39,530 bases of DNA from an uncultured Lachnospiraceae bacterium (lineage in GTDB: Bacteria; Bacillota; Clostridia; Lachnospirales; Lachnospiraceae). Below are positions 1 to 6,551 of the stretch, piece by piece (position 1 is the stretch's first letter; the number at the start of each line of letters is the position of its first letter). Both the position numbers and the translations under genes were made by a program. The notes under the pieces were generated by a model, which was not told the origin of the DNA, did no database searches, and worked only from the letters and a program-made list of their open reading frames with translations. The stretch covers positions 1 through 39,530 of the forward strand of contig CACZFF010000038.1 in NCBI GenBank assembly GCA_902780385.1. The letters are read 5' to 3'.

Positions 1-97
1 AGGCTGTATAGAGGAAAGGCAGTCCGAACCCCGAAAGGGGGACCTGCCGCAAGGCAGGCAGTAGGAAGCACGCGACTTAAGTCGTGTGAGGCTTCAC
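1..97 (+). ncRNA. Right end of an IS200/IS605-type element: 3' part of a TnpB-type omega RNA scaffold
   Basis: Three consecutive hairpins are visible: CCCC-GAAA-GGGG at 29-40, CCTGCC-GCAA-GGCAGG at 43-58, and CACGCGAC-TTAA-GTCGTGTG at 69-88 with one G-U pair. The last is followed by AGGCTTCAC, ending at 97. A final hairpin of the form GAAGCnnnGACTT-AGTCnnn followed by a TTCAC end is what I know from right ends of IS200/IS605 elements, where it forms the end of the TnpB guide RNA scaffold; the following chromosomal bases (98 onward) would then be the guide. The element body and any tnpB gene would lie upstream of the window. The family assignment is from memory of the motif. A different structured RNA is possible. 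Confidence 0.5.
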
Positions 98-118
98 AGA
101 CGGAATCATACTTATGTA

Positions 119-133
119 TCTTAATCATTATTT
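119..133. promoter_or_regulatory. Possible PerR-like box upstream of the peroxiredoxin
   Basis: The 15 bases TCTTAAT-C-ATTATTT match the PerR consensus TTATAAT-n-ATTATAA at 10 of 14 informative positions. They lie 17 bases before the peroxiredoxin start, in the right place for a peroxide repressor. The match is weak and the region is AT-rich, so this is only a candidate. Confidence 0.2.
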
Positions 134-150
134 TTACAGGAGGAATAGGG

Positions 151-858
151 ATGGCAGAAGAAACAACAAGGAATAATGCACAGACAGAGAACTGCGATAC
201 ATACACCGGCATGCCTCTGATCGGTGATAAGGCGCCGGCCTTCCGTGCCATGACAACCATGGGAAAATGCAATTTCCCGGATGATTATAAGGGCAAGTGG
301 GTGGTCTTTTTCTCACATCCCGCGGACTTTACGCCGGTCTGCACGACAGAGTTTGTCGCCCTGGCCAGACGCGCGGAGGAGTTCCGGGCTCTCAATGCAG
401 AACTTCTGGGCCTCTCGATCGATTCCCTGCACTCTCATCTGGCATGGGCGGAGAGCATTGAGCACATTGATTTGGGCGGCAAAGGCAAAGTGGAGATCCC
501 TTTCCCCATCGTGGCGGATATCAGCATGAAGGTGGCGAAACTGTACGGTATGCTGCAGACTGTTGCCAGCACGCAGACCGTGCGCGCGGTCTTTATCATC
601 GATCCCGATTCCATTATCCGCGCCATCCTCTTTTATCCTATGTCCACAGGGCGCAATATCGACGAGATCAAGCGTATCATCCTCTCGCTCCAGAAGCATG
701 ATGCCGATAACGTATCCACGCCGGCGGACTGGAATCCCGGCGATGATGTGGTGCTTCCGGCTCCGCTGACCCTGGAAACTGCCAGGGGAAGACTGGCTGA
801 TTCCGATGAAGCCCTGAAAAAATACAGCTGGTATCTCACGATGAGAAAAGACAGCTGA
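151..858 (+). CDS. Peroxiredoxin, Prx6/1-Cys type
   Basis: This 235-residue protein should reduce hydrogen peroxide and organic peroxides in the cytoplasm. The peroxidatic motif HPADFTPVCTTEF lies at residues 56-68 with catalytic Cys64; Thr61 and Pro57 are the usual active-site partners, and Arg145 (TQTVRAVFIIDP) is the likely conserved arginine. The C-terminal PADWNPGD segment (191-198) is typical of the Prx6 subfamily. The only other cysteines are C15 and C40, both before the peroxidatic one. There is no C-terminal resolving cysteine, which points to a 1-Cys mechanism with an external thiol reductant. The start is set by AGGAGG eight bases upstream. The gene stands alone and ends at a strong terminator. 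Confidence 0.93.
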   Translation: MAEETTRNNAQTENCDTYTGMPLIGDKAPAFRAMTTMGKCNFPDDYKGKWVVFFSHPADFTPVCTTEFVALARRAEEFRALNAELLGLSIDSLHSHLAWAESIEHIDLGGKGKVEIPFPIVADISMKVAKLYGMLQTVASTQTVRAVFIIDPDSIIRAILFYPMSTGRNIDEIKRIILSLQKHDADNVSTPADWNPGDDVVLPAPLTLETARGRLADSDEALKKYSWYLTMRKDS

Positions 859-960
859 TGCTGATGTTGCATGAGAATCGACGATATCTGCATTCTGACA
901 ATGTCTGCGCACTGACCTGCTGCAGTATTGCCCAATGAGAAATAGACGGATCTGATATTC

Positions 961-1000
961 AGCCCCTTTCCCGGGAGTGTTTCGGGAAAGGGGCTGTTTT
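961..1000 (+). terminator. Terminator after the peroxiredoxin gene
   Basis: A 13-bp perfect stem (961-973 with 983-995, AGCCCCTTTCCCG and its complement) with a 9-base loop is followed by TGTTTT. It lies about 100 bases after the peroxiredoxin stop. The 859-1264 gap otherwise holds only the hsp20 promoter. Confidence 0.85.
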
Positions 1001-1101
1001 GCGAAATAAGATCCTGTAAGATTCCGTAATATAATCCCTTGAGAGTTCTGCATGGCTTTTGCAGGTTTTATATTTTGTTAATAATTTTTATAAATTATAT
1101 A

Positions 1102-1130
1102 TTGACTATGTGTTCTATCAGGTGTATAAC
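1102..1130 (+). promoter_or_regulatory. Sigma-A-type promoter for hsp20
   Basis: TTGACT (1102-1107) and TATAAC (1125-1130) are separated by 17 bases in an AT-rich stretch, giving an mRNA leader of about 130 bases before the Hsp20 start. No CIRCE (HrcA) inverted repeat was seen in the leader. Confidence 0.6.
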
Positions 1131-1264
1131 ATATATCGTAAAGAGAACAAAGGAAACAGCTGCAGGGGCCGTAAGGCAGCGGGAGAAACGTCCGGGACAG
1201 GAACAGTTCAGGAAGTCATCACAGCGAATGCCCCGCAGCTGATGAAAAAAAGGAGGTATACATT

Positions 1265-1711
1265 ATGTTCAGACCTACAGTTTTTACAAGAGACAATTTC
1301 TGGAGAAACCCTTTTTATGATTTTGACAGGATGTTCCCGGATTTCTGGACCGACAATACGGAGCTGGAGAAGAGCTTCTCCGGATTCTCCACAGACGTCA
1401 TGGAAAAAGACGGCAATTACATCCTGCAGGCTGAGCTTCCCGGCTTTGCCAAAGAGGATATCACCATCGACCTCAAGAATGATGTCCTGACCATCGCTGC
1501 TTCCCACAAGGAAGAGAAGAAGGAAGAGGACAAGGAGACCAAATATCTCCGCAGAGAGCGCAGGGAGAGCTCCTATTCCAGAAGCTTCCGTGTTGCCAAT
1601 GTTACTCCTGAGGACATCAGTGCATCCTATGAGAACGGCGTCCTGGAAGTCACCTTCCCCAAGAGGGACAAACTTCCCGAGAAGGAAGCACAGCGCATCG
1701 CGATCAAATGA
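1265..1711 (+). CDS. Small heat-shock protein (Hsp20/alpha-crystallin family)
   Basis: This 148-residue ATP-independent chaperone binds unfolding proteins in the cytoplasm. The N-terminus is aromatic-rich (FWRNPFYDFDRMFPDFW). The alpha-crystallin domain runs from about residue 42 to 140, with the conserved ELPGFAKEDI segment and the closing SYENGVLEVTFPK motif (the family's A-x-x-x-n-G-v-L signature). The C-terminus ends in QRIAIK, a form of the I-x-I motif used for oligomer assembly. A charged Lys/Glu loop sits at residues 81-93. The start is fixed by AAAGGAGG seven to eight bases upstream. It is a single-gene unit with its own promoter. Confidence 0.95.
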   Translation: MFRPTVFTRDNFWRNPFYDFDRMFPDFWTDNTELEKSFSGFSTDVMEKDGNYILQAELPGFAKEDITIDLKNDVLTIAASHKEEKKEEDKETKYLRRERRESSYSRSFRVANVTPEDISASYENGVLEVTFPKRDKLPEKEAQRIAIK

Positions 1712-1835
1712 TCAATGTGATCAAGTGATCAATATTAATAATAAATGACCGCAGAAGGTTCCGGCTGGAATGCGTACCGGCAGACGCAGGTCCGGCAGGG
1801 AAACCTGAAATGTGAAGCAAGTAACAAAAAACTTT

Positions 1836-1863
1836 TTGACATTACATATTTTCCTTCTACAAT
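1836..1863 (+). promoter_or_regulatory. Promoter-like sequence directly before a terminator hairpin
   Basis: TTGACA (1836-1841) and TACAAT (1858-1863) are 16 bases apart, close to consensus. The predicted start site, about 1870, falls inside the first arm of the hairpin at 1868-1901. It may drive the Nudix gene with a 5' hairpin, or the arrangement may be accidental. Confidence 0.4.
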
Positions 1864-1867
1864 CCAA

Positions 1868-1906
1868 CTGCGCGGACAGCTGTTTACAGCTGTCCGCGCA
1901 GTTTTT
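1868..1906 (+). terminator. Strong rho-independent terminator downstream of hsp20
   Basis: A perfect 15-bp GC-rich stem (1868-1882 with 1887-1901), loop TTTA, and a TTTTT run. It lies about 155 bases after the hsp20 stop. Confidence 0.85.
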
Positions 1907-1948
1907 CTTCTGTATGCAGCCAATTGTGTTATACTTCCTAATAATTGC

Positions 1949-1996
1949 AATGCGACAGGTATCTATTTAGACAGGTATCAAATGCGACAGGTATCT
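1949..1996 (+). repeat. Three head-to-tail 16-bp repeats upstream of the Nudix gene
   Basis: AATGCGACAGGTATCT occurs exactly at 1949-1964 and 1981-1996, with a variant ATTTAGACAGGTATCA at 1965-1980. The shared core GACAGGTATC recurs every 16 bases. It lies 45 bases upstream of the Nudix start. It could be an operator array, or a slippage product like the other short intergenic duplications in this window. Confidence 0.85.
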
Positions 1997-2040
1997 GCTG
2001 CAGTAAGAAATCAGCACAGATCGCGCGGAGGAAGATTTAC

Positions 2041-2655
2041 ATGGAAGACCAGATTGTGGAGTGGGCAAAGGAATTGCAGAGCATCGCGCAGGCGGGACTT
2101 TTTTACGGAAAGGATGTTTTTGACCGTGAGCGATATCAGCGAATCAGGGAGATTGCCGCGCAGATGCTGTCCATGCGGACGGATCTCCCCATGGACAGGG
2201 TGGTAGAGGTTTTCTGCTCGGACACCGGCTATCAGACACCAAAGGTGGATTCGCGCGCGGCGGTTTTCGTAAATGGGAAAATCCTCCTGGTCCGGGAAAA
2301 AGACGGCCGCTGGTCGCTGCCGGGCGGATGGTGTGAGTTTAATCTTGCTCCTGCGGACAATGCCGTCAAGGAGGCAAAGGAGGAGGCAGGTGTCGACGTC
2401 TCAGTGAAAAAACTGATCGCCGTACATGATAAAAACAAGCACAATCCCAGGCCCTATCTCTTTGGAGTGATCAAAATCTTTTACCAGTGCGAATTGATCG
2501 GAGGGGAATTTGTCCCCAATATCGAGACATCCGAGAGCGGATTCTTCGGGCCCGACGAGCTTCCTCCCCTGGCAGAGGAAAAATGCAGCACGGAACAGGT
2601 CAGGATGTGCTTTGAGGCCTGCAGTTCGGAAAACTGGACCGTGCAGTTTGACTGA
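2041..2655 (+). CDS. Nudix hydrolase with Nudix_N_2-type N-terminal domain
   Basis: This 204-residue protein has an N-terminal helical segment (IAQAGLFYGKDVFDRERY, about residues 16-33) typical of the Nudix_N_2 domain, followed by a Nudix fold from about residue 68. The Nudix box begins GGWCEF and ends KEAKEEAGV: the metal-binding core E-x-x-E-E is intact, Lys replaces the usual Arg, and the first glutamate of G-x5-E is replaced (GWCEFNL). The substrate is a nucleoside diphosphate linked to another group and cannot be read from sequence. The start at 2041 follows GGAGGA; an open frame continues upstream to 1945, but its in-frame start lies in the repeat array and has no ribosome binding site. 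Confidence 0.88.
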   Translation: MEDQIVEWAKELQSIAQAGLFYGKDVFDRERYQRIREIAAQMLSMRTDLPMDRVVEVFCSDTGYQTPKVDSRAAVFVNGKILLVREKDGRWSLPGGWCEFNLAPADNAVKEAKEEAGVDVSVKKLIAVHDKNKHNPRPYLFGVIKIFYQCELIGGEFVPNIETSESGFFGPDELPPLAEEKCSTEQVRMCFEACSSENWTVQFD

Positions 2656-2688
2656 GGCTTTCCGTTTTGACGATATGCTGTGGATCCG

Positions 2689-2744
2689 GGCTGAATAAAT
2701 TTTCCAGGCTGAATACAATTTTCCAGACTGAAGCATATTTTGCG
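2689..2744 (+). repeat. Three degenerate ~19-bp tandem repeats after the Nudix gene
   Basis: GGCTGAATAAATTTTCCA (2689-2706), GGCTGAATACAATTTTCCA (2707-2725) and a decayed third copy beginning GACTGAAGCATATTTT (2726). The next 60 bases hold a second pair based on AGAATACAGG. Confidence 0.75.
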
Positions 2745-2800
2745 AACCGTTTTTATAGAATACAGGCAAAATTTATTTTTAGAATACAGGAAAAATAAAT

Positions 2801-2852
2801 GTTGACATATCAACGTTCTGGTGCTAAGATGGGCGAACGTTGATAAATCAAC
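2801..2852 (+). promoter_or_regulatory. degV promoter flanked by two matching palindromic operators
   Basis: The -35 TTGACA is at 2802-2807 and the -10 TAAGAT at 2825-2830, with 17 bases between. GTTGACATATCAAC (2801-2814) overlaps the -35, and GTTGATAAATCAAC (2839-2852, perfectly symmetric arms) sits at the predicted start site. The centres are 38 bp apart. The layout suits a dimeric repressor of MarR/FabT type; the MarR gene at 4010 is an obvious candidate but the link is inferred. Confidence 0.7.
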
Positions 2853-2886
2853 AAGTTTTATATCTGTGAAAACGGAGGTAAGATTA

Positions 2887-3735
2887 ATGTCTATTCGCAT
2901 TATTACGGATTCTACAGTAGATGCTGATATAACCTATACAAAGAATTTTTCCATTGTCCCGATGACAGTAACCTTCGGCGAAGAAGAATACAGTGACGGT
3001 GTCAACCTGTCCAAGCAGGAGTTTTATGGGAAACTGGAGACCAGCGATCTTCTCCCCAAGACAAGCCAGGCCTCTCCGGATGCCTTTGCACGGGTATTCA
3101 AGACTCTGGGCAAGGATGAGGAGGCGATCGTGATCACAGTCACTTCCAGGCTTTCCGGCACATACCAGAGCGCCAGGCTCGCCGCGGAGGACTTCCCCAA
3201 CGTGCGGGTTGTCGACAGCCGCAATGTCTCCATCGGTTCCGGTGTTCTGGCAGAGTATGCGCAGAAGTGCGTTGACAAAGGTATGGGACTGGATGAGCTG
3301 TTCGAGCACCTGATCCAGAAGCGCGATGAGATCTGTCTGGTGGCGAGACTGGACACACTGGAGTATCTTAAAAAGGGAGGCAGGATCTCCGGAGTGACGG
3401 CTTTTGCCGGCGGTGTATTGAACATCAAACCGGTCGTGACCATGAAGGACGGAGAGCTTGTTATGCTCGGCAAGGCGAGAGGATCTAAAAAGGCAAACAA
3501 CTTCCTGGTTGAGCAGATCGAGCAGAACGGCGTCGATTATAACGACCCCATCCTCCTTGGATATACCGGTACAAGTGATGCCATGCTGCAGGAATATATC
3601 TCTGACAGCCGTGCTCTCTGGGACGGAAAAGTAGATCATCTGGACTGCGAGCAGCTCTGCAGCGTCATCGGAACCCATGCCGGTCCCGGTGCTGTAGCAA
3701 TTGCTTTTTTCCGGAAAAACACTGCAGCGCTTTGA
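2887..3735 (+). CDS. DegV family protein (fatty-acid-binding, FakB-like)
   Basis: This 282-residue cytoplasmic protein belongs to the DegV family, whose members bind one fatty acid; in Gram-positive bacteria the FakB members present fatty acids to the FakA kinase for phospholipid synthesis. Visible family marks are the N-terminal IRIITDSTVD, the TSQASPDAF segment, VTVTSRLSGTYQSA, and the basic KGGRISG loop (residues about 165-171) before the C-terminal domain. No fakA-like gene is in the window. The start is MSIRIITDS, seven bases after GGAGG; the open frame extends to 2821 but has no upstream ribosome binding site and overlaps the promoter. The palindrome-flanked promoter suggests tight repression, possibly by the MarR protein downstream. 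Confidence 0.92.
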   Translation: MSIRIITDSTVDADITYTKNFSIVPMTVTFGEEEYSDGVNLSKQEFYGKLETSDLLPKTSQASPDAFARVFKTLGKDEEAIVITVTSRLSGTYQSARLAAEDFPNVRVVDSRNVSIGSGVLAEYAQKCVDKGMGLDELFEHLIQKRDEICLVARLDTLEYLKKGGRISGVTAFAGGVLNIKPVVTMKDGELVMLGKARGSKKANNFLVEQIEQNGVDYNDPILLGYTGTSDAMLQEYISDSRALWDGKVDHLDCEQLCSVIGTHAGPGAVAIAFFRKNTAAL

Positions 3736-3765
3736 TCACAAGACGGATTGTGGGACTATAGAAGG

Positions 3766-3929
3766 AATATTGGTTATAGACCCACCTGAAATTCGAGGAG
3801 TTTTGCGCGTGTTTTCCGCGCAAAACCCGAGTTGTACGGCGCGCGGCGGCGCATATGCGCATTGGAATTGCCGCGCGCAGCGTTACATGTACACGCCCTT
3901 TAAGAGGGCGTGTACATTTAACGAATATT
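3766..3929 (+). ncRNA. Structured repeat element, copy E1 (putative RNA or MITE)
   Basis: Between degV and marR. Hairpin A: GTTTTGCGCG (3800-3809) pairs perfectly with 3817-3826 around the loop TGTTTTC. Then ACCCGAGT and ACGGCG. Stem B: 3839-3847 with 3870-3878 (9 bp), enclosing an inner palindrome GCGCATATGCGC (3849-3860) and the one-sided bulge ATTGGAATT (3861-3869). Stem C: 3881-3899 with 3905-3923 (18 of 19 paired), beginning CGTTAC. The outer ends (AATATT at 3766 and 3924) form an imperfect inverted repeat. Copy E2 at 11014 has the same order of parts with compensating changes in the stems, which argues for a selected RNA fold. Confidence 0.75.
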
Positions 3930-4009
3930 GAGAAAGTGCCGGTGTTCCCTTAAGTATCTTTTGGTCTCAACATCATTACATCATTGTTTCGTAAAGAAGG
4001 ACTTTTACC

Positions 4010-4444
4010 ATGATCAATCGCTTCGAACACTTTACGATGGATATTTTCAGTATCACCAGATCCTGGAACCGGCTCGCAAATGAAGAAATGAAAAAATACG
4101 GGCTTCGCGGTGCTTACGGACTGTACCTGGTAATGATCGCGGGCAGCGAAGGGCAGATCACCGCCGCAAAGCTGGCCGACCTCTGCCAGCGCGATAAAGC
4201 GGATGTCTCCCGCGCAGTCGCAGCTTTTCAGAAAAAAGGGATCCTGGAACCCTACGGGGAATCAAAATACAGGGCATCGCTGATATTGACAAAGGAAGGA
4301 AAAGAGCTGGCGTCGCAGATCAGCCGACGCGCATCCGAAGTGATCGGGCAGGCAGGGCAGGATATTTCCCAAGAAATGCGTGAAAATATGTACCAATGCC
4401 TGGACAGCATCGCACTTAGAATGCGGGAGATCTGCGAATCCTGA
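4010..4444 (+). CDS. MarR-family winged-helix transcriptional regulator
   Basis: This 144-residue DNA-binding protein has the MarR layout: an N-terminal dimerisation helix (MINRFEHFTMDIFSITRSW), a helix-turn-helix around residues 60-85 (ITAAKLADLCQRDKADVSRAV) and a wing with PYGESKYRASLILTKEGKEL, then C-terminal dimer helices. Ligand unknown. It follows degV after the E1 structured element. No copy of the GTTGA-N4-TCAAC palindrome was seen directly upstream, so autoregulation through that site is not supported, but it is the nearest candidate regulator for degV. The ribosome binding site GAAGGA lies eight bases before ATG. Confidence 0.88.
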   Translation: MINRFEHFTMDIFSITRSWNRLANEEMKKYGLRGAYGLYLVMIAGSEGQITAAKLADLCQRDKADVSRAVAAFQKKGILEPYGESKYRASLILTKEGKELASQISRRASEVIGQAGQDISQEMRENMYQCLDSIALRMREICES

Positions 4445-4499
4445 ATCTGTGCGGATGATTTGTGCAAATGCAGTGCAGGTTCTCTATTTGGACAAGGTT

Positions 4500-4541
4500 T
4501 TTCTGTGCAGGTCTTTGCAGCGATTTATTTCTGTGCAGGTC
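4500..4541 (+). repeat. Direct repeat TTTCTGTGCAGGTC, two copies 28 bp apart
   Basis: Exact 14-base copies at 4500-4513 and 4528-4541, with a related GCAGTGCAGGTTC about 30 bases earlier (near 4470). It lies between the marR stop and the maf promoter. Confidence 0.7.
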
Positions 4542-4559
4542 CTGTTTGTGATATATTTC

Positions 4560-4587
4560 TTGCCTTTTGGGAAAATCGGAGTATGAT
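4560..4587 (+). promoter_or_regulatory. Promoter for maf
   Basis: TTGCCT (4560-4565) and TATGAT (4582-4587), 16 bases apart, 40 bases before the Maf start. Confidence 0.5.
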
Positions 4588-4627
4588 GGTGCGTGTCTGA
4601 CAAATCAATATTTCAGGAGAGTAAATA

Positions 4628-5314
4628 ATGGACAGATATATTCTTGCATCACAATCTCCGCGCAGGCGGGAACTGCTGCACCTTGTTTTAAATGAGTATG
4701 AAGTGATTCCGGCGCAGGGAGAGGAAGTTGTGCGCAGCACAGATCCCGCAGAGGTCGTACAGGAGCTTTCTCTTCAGAAGGCAATGGAAGTAGCCAAAAG
4801 GGTGCAGCCCTGTGAGGGAGACCGCATCATAGTGATCGGAGCGGACACTGTGGTCGCAGTGGACGGAGAGATCCTCGGAAAGCCGGAAGACCGCGCGGAC
4901 GCGGCGCGGATGATCGGAATGATCCAGGGACGCGAACATCACGTTTACACAGGTGTGACGGTATGCTGTGTGGAAAGCACGGATACGATCCGGGATGACG
5001 ATGACGAGACGGCTGTCACCGGGGAAGAGGATAAAGATCTGCAGACAGGCTCTTTCTTTATCCGCACGGAAGGTGCCATCGACATCCGATATTTCTCCTT
5101 CAGCGAGGAGACGGCAGTGGATGTATTTCCCATGAACAGGGGCGAGATTGAAGGGTATATTTCCCTCAAGGAGCCCTACGACAAGGCGGGCGCCTACGGG
5201 ATTCAGGGAGCTTTCAGTATTTTCATCCGCGGGATCCGCGGGGACTACAACAATGTCGTCGGCCTGCCGGCGGCGCGCCTGTATCACGAACTGGCGGCAC
5301 ATGATCTGCTGTGA
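4628..5314 (+). CDS. maf: Maf-type nucleotide pyrophosphatase
   Basis: This cytoplasmic enzyme hydrolyses non-canonical or excess nucleoside triphosphates (dTTP/UTP or modified forms) to the monophosphate and pyrophosphate. Family marks: ILASQSPRRRELL at residues 5-17, IGADTVV at 74-80 with the catalytic-type Asp, DKAGAYGIQG near 188-197, and GDYNNVVGLP near 209-218. It has 228 residues against about 190 for typical Maf proteins; the extra length is an acidic insert (DTIRDDDDETAVTGEEDKD and following) between the two central strands. The start follows CAGGAGAG. It converges on the ttcA-like gene, with a shared terminator between. Confidence 0.93.
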   Translation: MDRYILASQSPRRRELLHLVLNEYEVIPAQGEEVVRSTDPAEVVQELSLQKAMEVAKRVQPCEGDRIIVIGADTVVAVDGEILGKPEDRADAARMIGMIQGREHHVYTGVTVCCVESTDTIRDDDDETAVTGEEDKDLQTGSFFIRTEGAIDIRYFSFSEETAVDVFPMNRGEIEGYISLKEPYDKAGAYGIQGAFSIFIRGIRGDYNNVVGLPAARLYHELAAHDLL

Positions 5315-5446
5315 AGCATTTACTCCCTTGGTGGAGGCAGTCACGCTGCCATGGCAGTTTACTGTAACAAGTTTTTGCCGCTGATCGCAATGCGCTGCGG
5401 TTCTGACCGGCGGCAGGACCTGAATAATAGAAAAATGAAATAATAA

Positions 5447-5486
5447 AAAACCCGGATGAGCCTTTGCCGTGCCCATCCGGGTTTTA
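5447..5486. terminator. Bidirectional terminator between maf and the ttcA-like gene
   Basis: CCCGGATG (5451-5458) pairs with CATCCGGG (5474-5481), flanked by A-run on the left and TTTT on the right, so it can serve both converging genes. Confidence 0.8.
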
Positions 5487-5506
5487 TTCGTTATAGTTCA
5501 TGCCTC

Positions 5507-5592
5507 CTCGAATCTGTGCAGTAAGCGGCGCCCCTCGAAACTGTACAGTAAGCGGCGCCCCCTCGAATCTGTAATCTGTACAGTAAGCGGCG
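5507..5592 (-). repeat. Three tandem ~28-bp repeats abutting the end of the ttcA-like gene
   Basis: Units start with CTCGAA and end with CAGTAAGCGGCG: 5507-5533, 5534-5561 and 5562-5592. The third has an extra internal AATCTGT duplication. The array stops two bases from the stop codon of the - strand gene. Confidence 0.85.
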
Positions 5593-5593
5593 G

Positions 5594-6475
5594 TCAGTAG
5601 TCCTCGAGGAAGGTGTGCCTCTCGCCGTTGATCTTGTAACCCAGGACTTTGTTGAGAACGACGTTCTCCGTTGCCCGGAAGAGGTTGCTCTCCACCTGGG
5701 GAATGGTCTCTGCAAGGGAGGCAATCAGGCGCTTGGTCTCCAGGCGCTTGGAGGCAGAGGGCTCGTCCGAGATTCCCTCCTGGGCGAGGGCTTCGGTGAA
5801 GCGGCAGGCGCACTGCAGAAAGCGCAGGCCGTTGTGGTCCCGCCAGCGTATGATATCTTTTTCGCGGATCAGGTACATGGGGCGGATCAGCTCCAGACCC
5901 TCGAAATTGGTGCTGCGCAGCTTGGGCATCATGCCCTGGTACTGTCCTGAGTAGAGCATGCCCATGAGGATGGTCTCGATGACGTCGTCGTAATGGTGGC
6001 CCAGGGCGATCTTATTGCAGCCGTGCTCTTTTGCGAAGCGGTAGAGATACCCGCGGCGCATGCGGGCGCACAGGTAGCAGGGGGACTTTTCGATGGTGTA
6101 GACGGCATCGAAGATGTTGGTGCCGCAGATCTCAAGAGGGATGCCGAGCAGCTCCGCGTTTTTTTCAATGAGATTCCTGTTTTCCGGAAGATATCCGGGA
6201 TCCATGCTCAGAAAGACGAGAGAAAAGGGGAACTTGTTGTGACGCTTAAGTTCCTGAAAGAGCTTTGCCATAAGCATGGAGTCCTTGCCGCCGGAGATGC
6301 AGACCGCGATCCGGTCCCCTTCTTCCACCAGCTGGTACTGTACGACGGCCTTTTCAAAACGGCCGACCAGATCGTGCTTGAAGGTCTTACGCAGGGTTTT
6401 ATCCACGTCGCTTCTGTATTTTTCGATATCCAGACCGGGTCCGTAAATATCTGTTTCTCTGTAGTCGGCATTCAT
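5594..6475 (-). CDS. TtcA-like tRNA 2-thiocytidine biosynthesis protein (PP-loop ATPase)
   Basis: This 293-residue ATP-pyrophosphatase probably thiolates a tRNA base. The PP-loop SGGKDS is at residues 61-66. CYLCARMRRG carries C133 and C136, the CxxC that with a later cysteine (C222 or C224, QCACRF) binds a 4Fe-4S cluster in TtcA. LGHHYDDVIET (158-168) is also a TtcA mark. The start is uncertain: ATG at 6475 has only a weak GAGTGG before it, and a GTG at 6502 would add nine residues. It is followed on the - strand by a tandem repeat and the bidirectional terminator. Other TtcA-family proteins of unknown specificity exist, so the exact base modified is inferred. Confidence 0.85.
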   Translation of the reverse strand: MNADYRETDIYGPGLDIEKYRSDVDKTLRKTFKHDLVGRFEKAVVQYQLVEEGDRIAVCISGGKDSMLMAKLFQELKRHNKFPFSLVFLSMDPGYLPENRNLIEKNAELLGIPLEICGTNIFDAVYTIEKSPCYLCARMRRGYLYRFAKEHGCNKIALGHHYDDVIETILMGMLYSGQYQGMMPKLRSTNFEGLELIRPMYLIREKDIIRWRDHNGLRFLQCACRFTEALAQEGISDEPSASKRLETKRLIASLAETIPQVESNLFRATENVVLNKVLGYKINGERHTFLEDY

Positions 6476-6551
6476 ATTTCCACTCGACTTTCTGCCGGGC
6501 ACATATTAACGGTCACATCCTGACTTTCTGCCGGCTGTATTTCCGCTTATG

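Noticed and set aside
1-97. RNase P RNA or group II intron end
   Set aside because: The GAGGAAAGGC start recalls RNase P RNA, and the hairpins recall intron domains, but the diagnostic domain V and RNase P core sequences are missing.
1131-1264. CIRCE element before hsp20
   Set aside because: No TTAGCACTC-N9-GAGTGCTAA inverted repeat was found.
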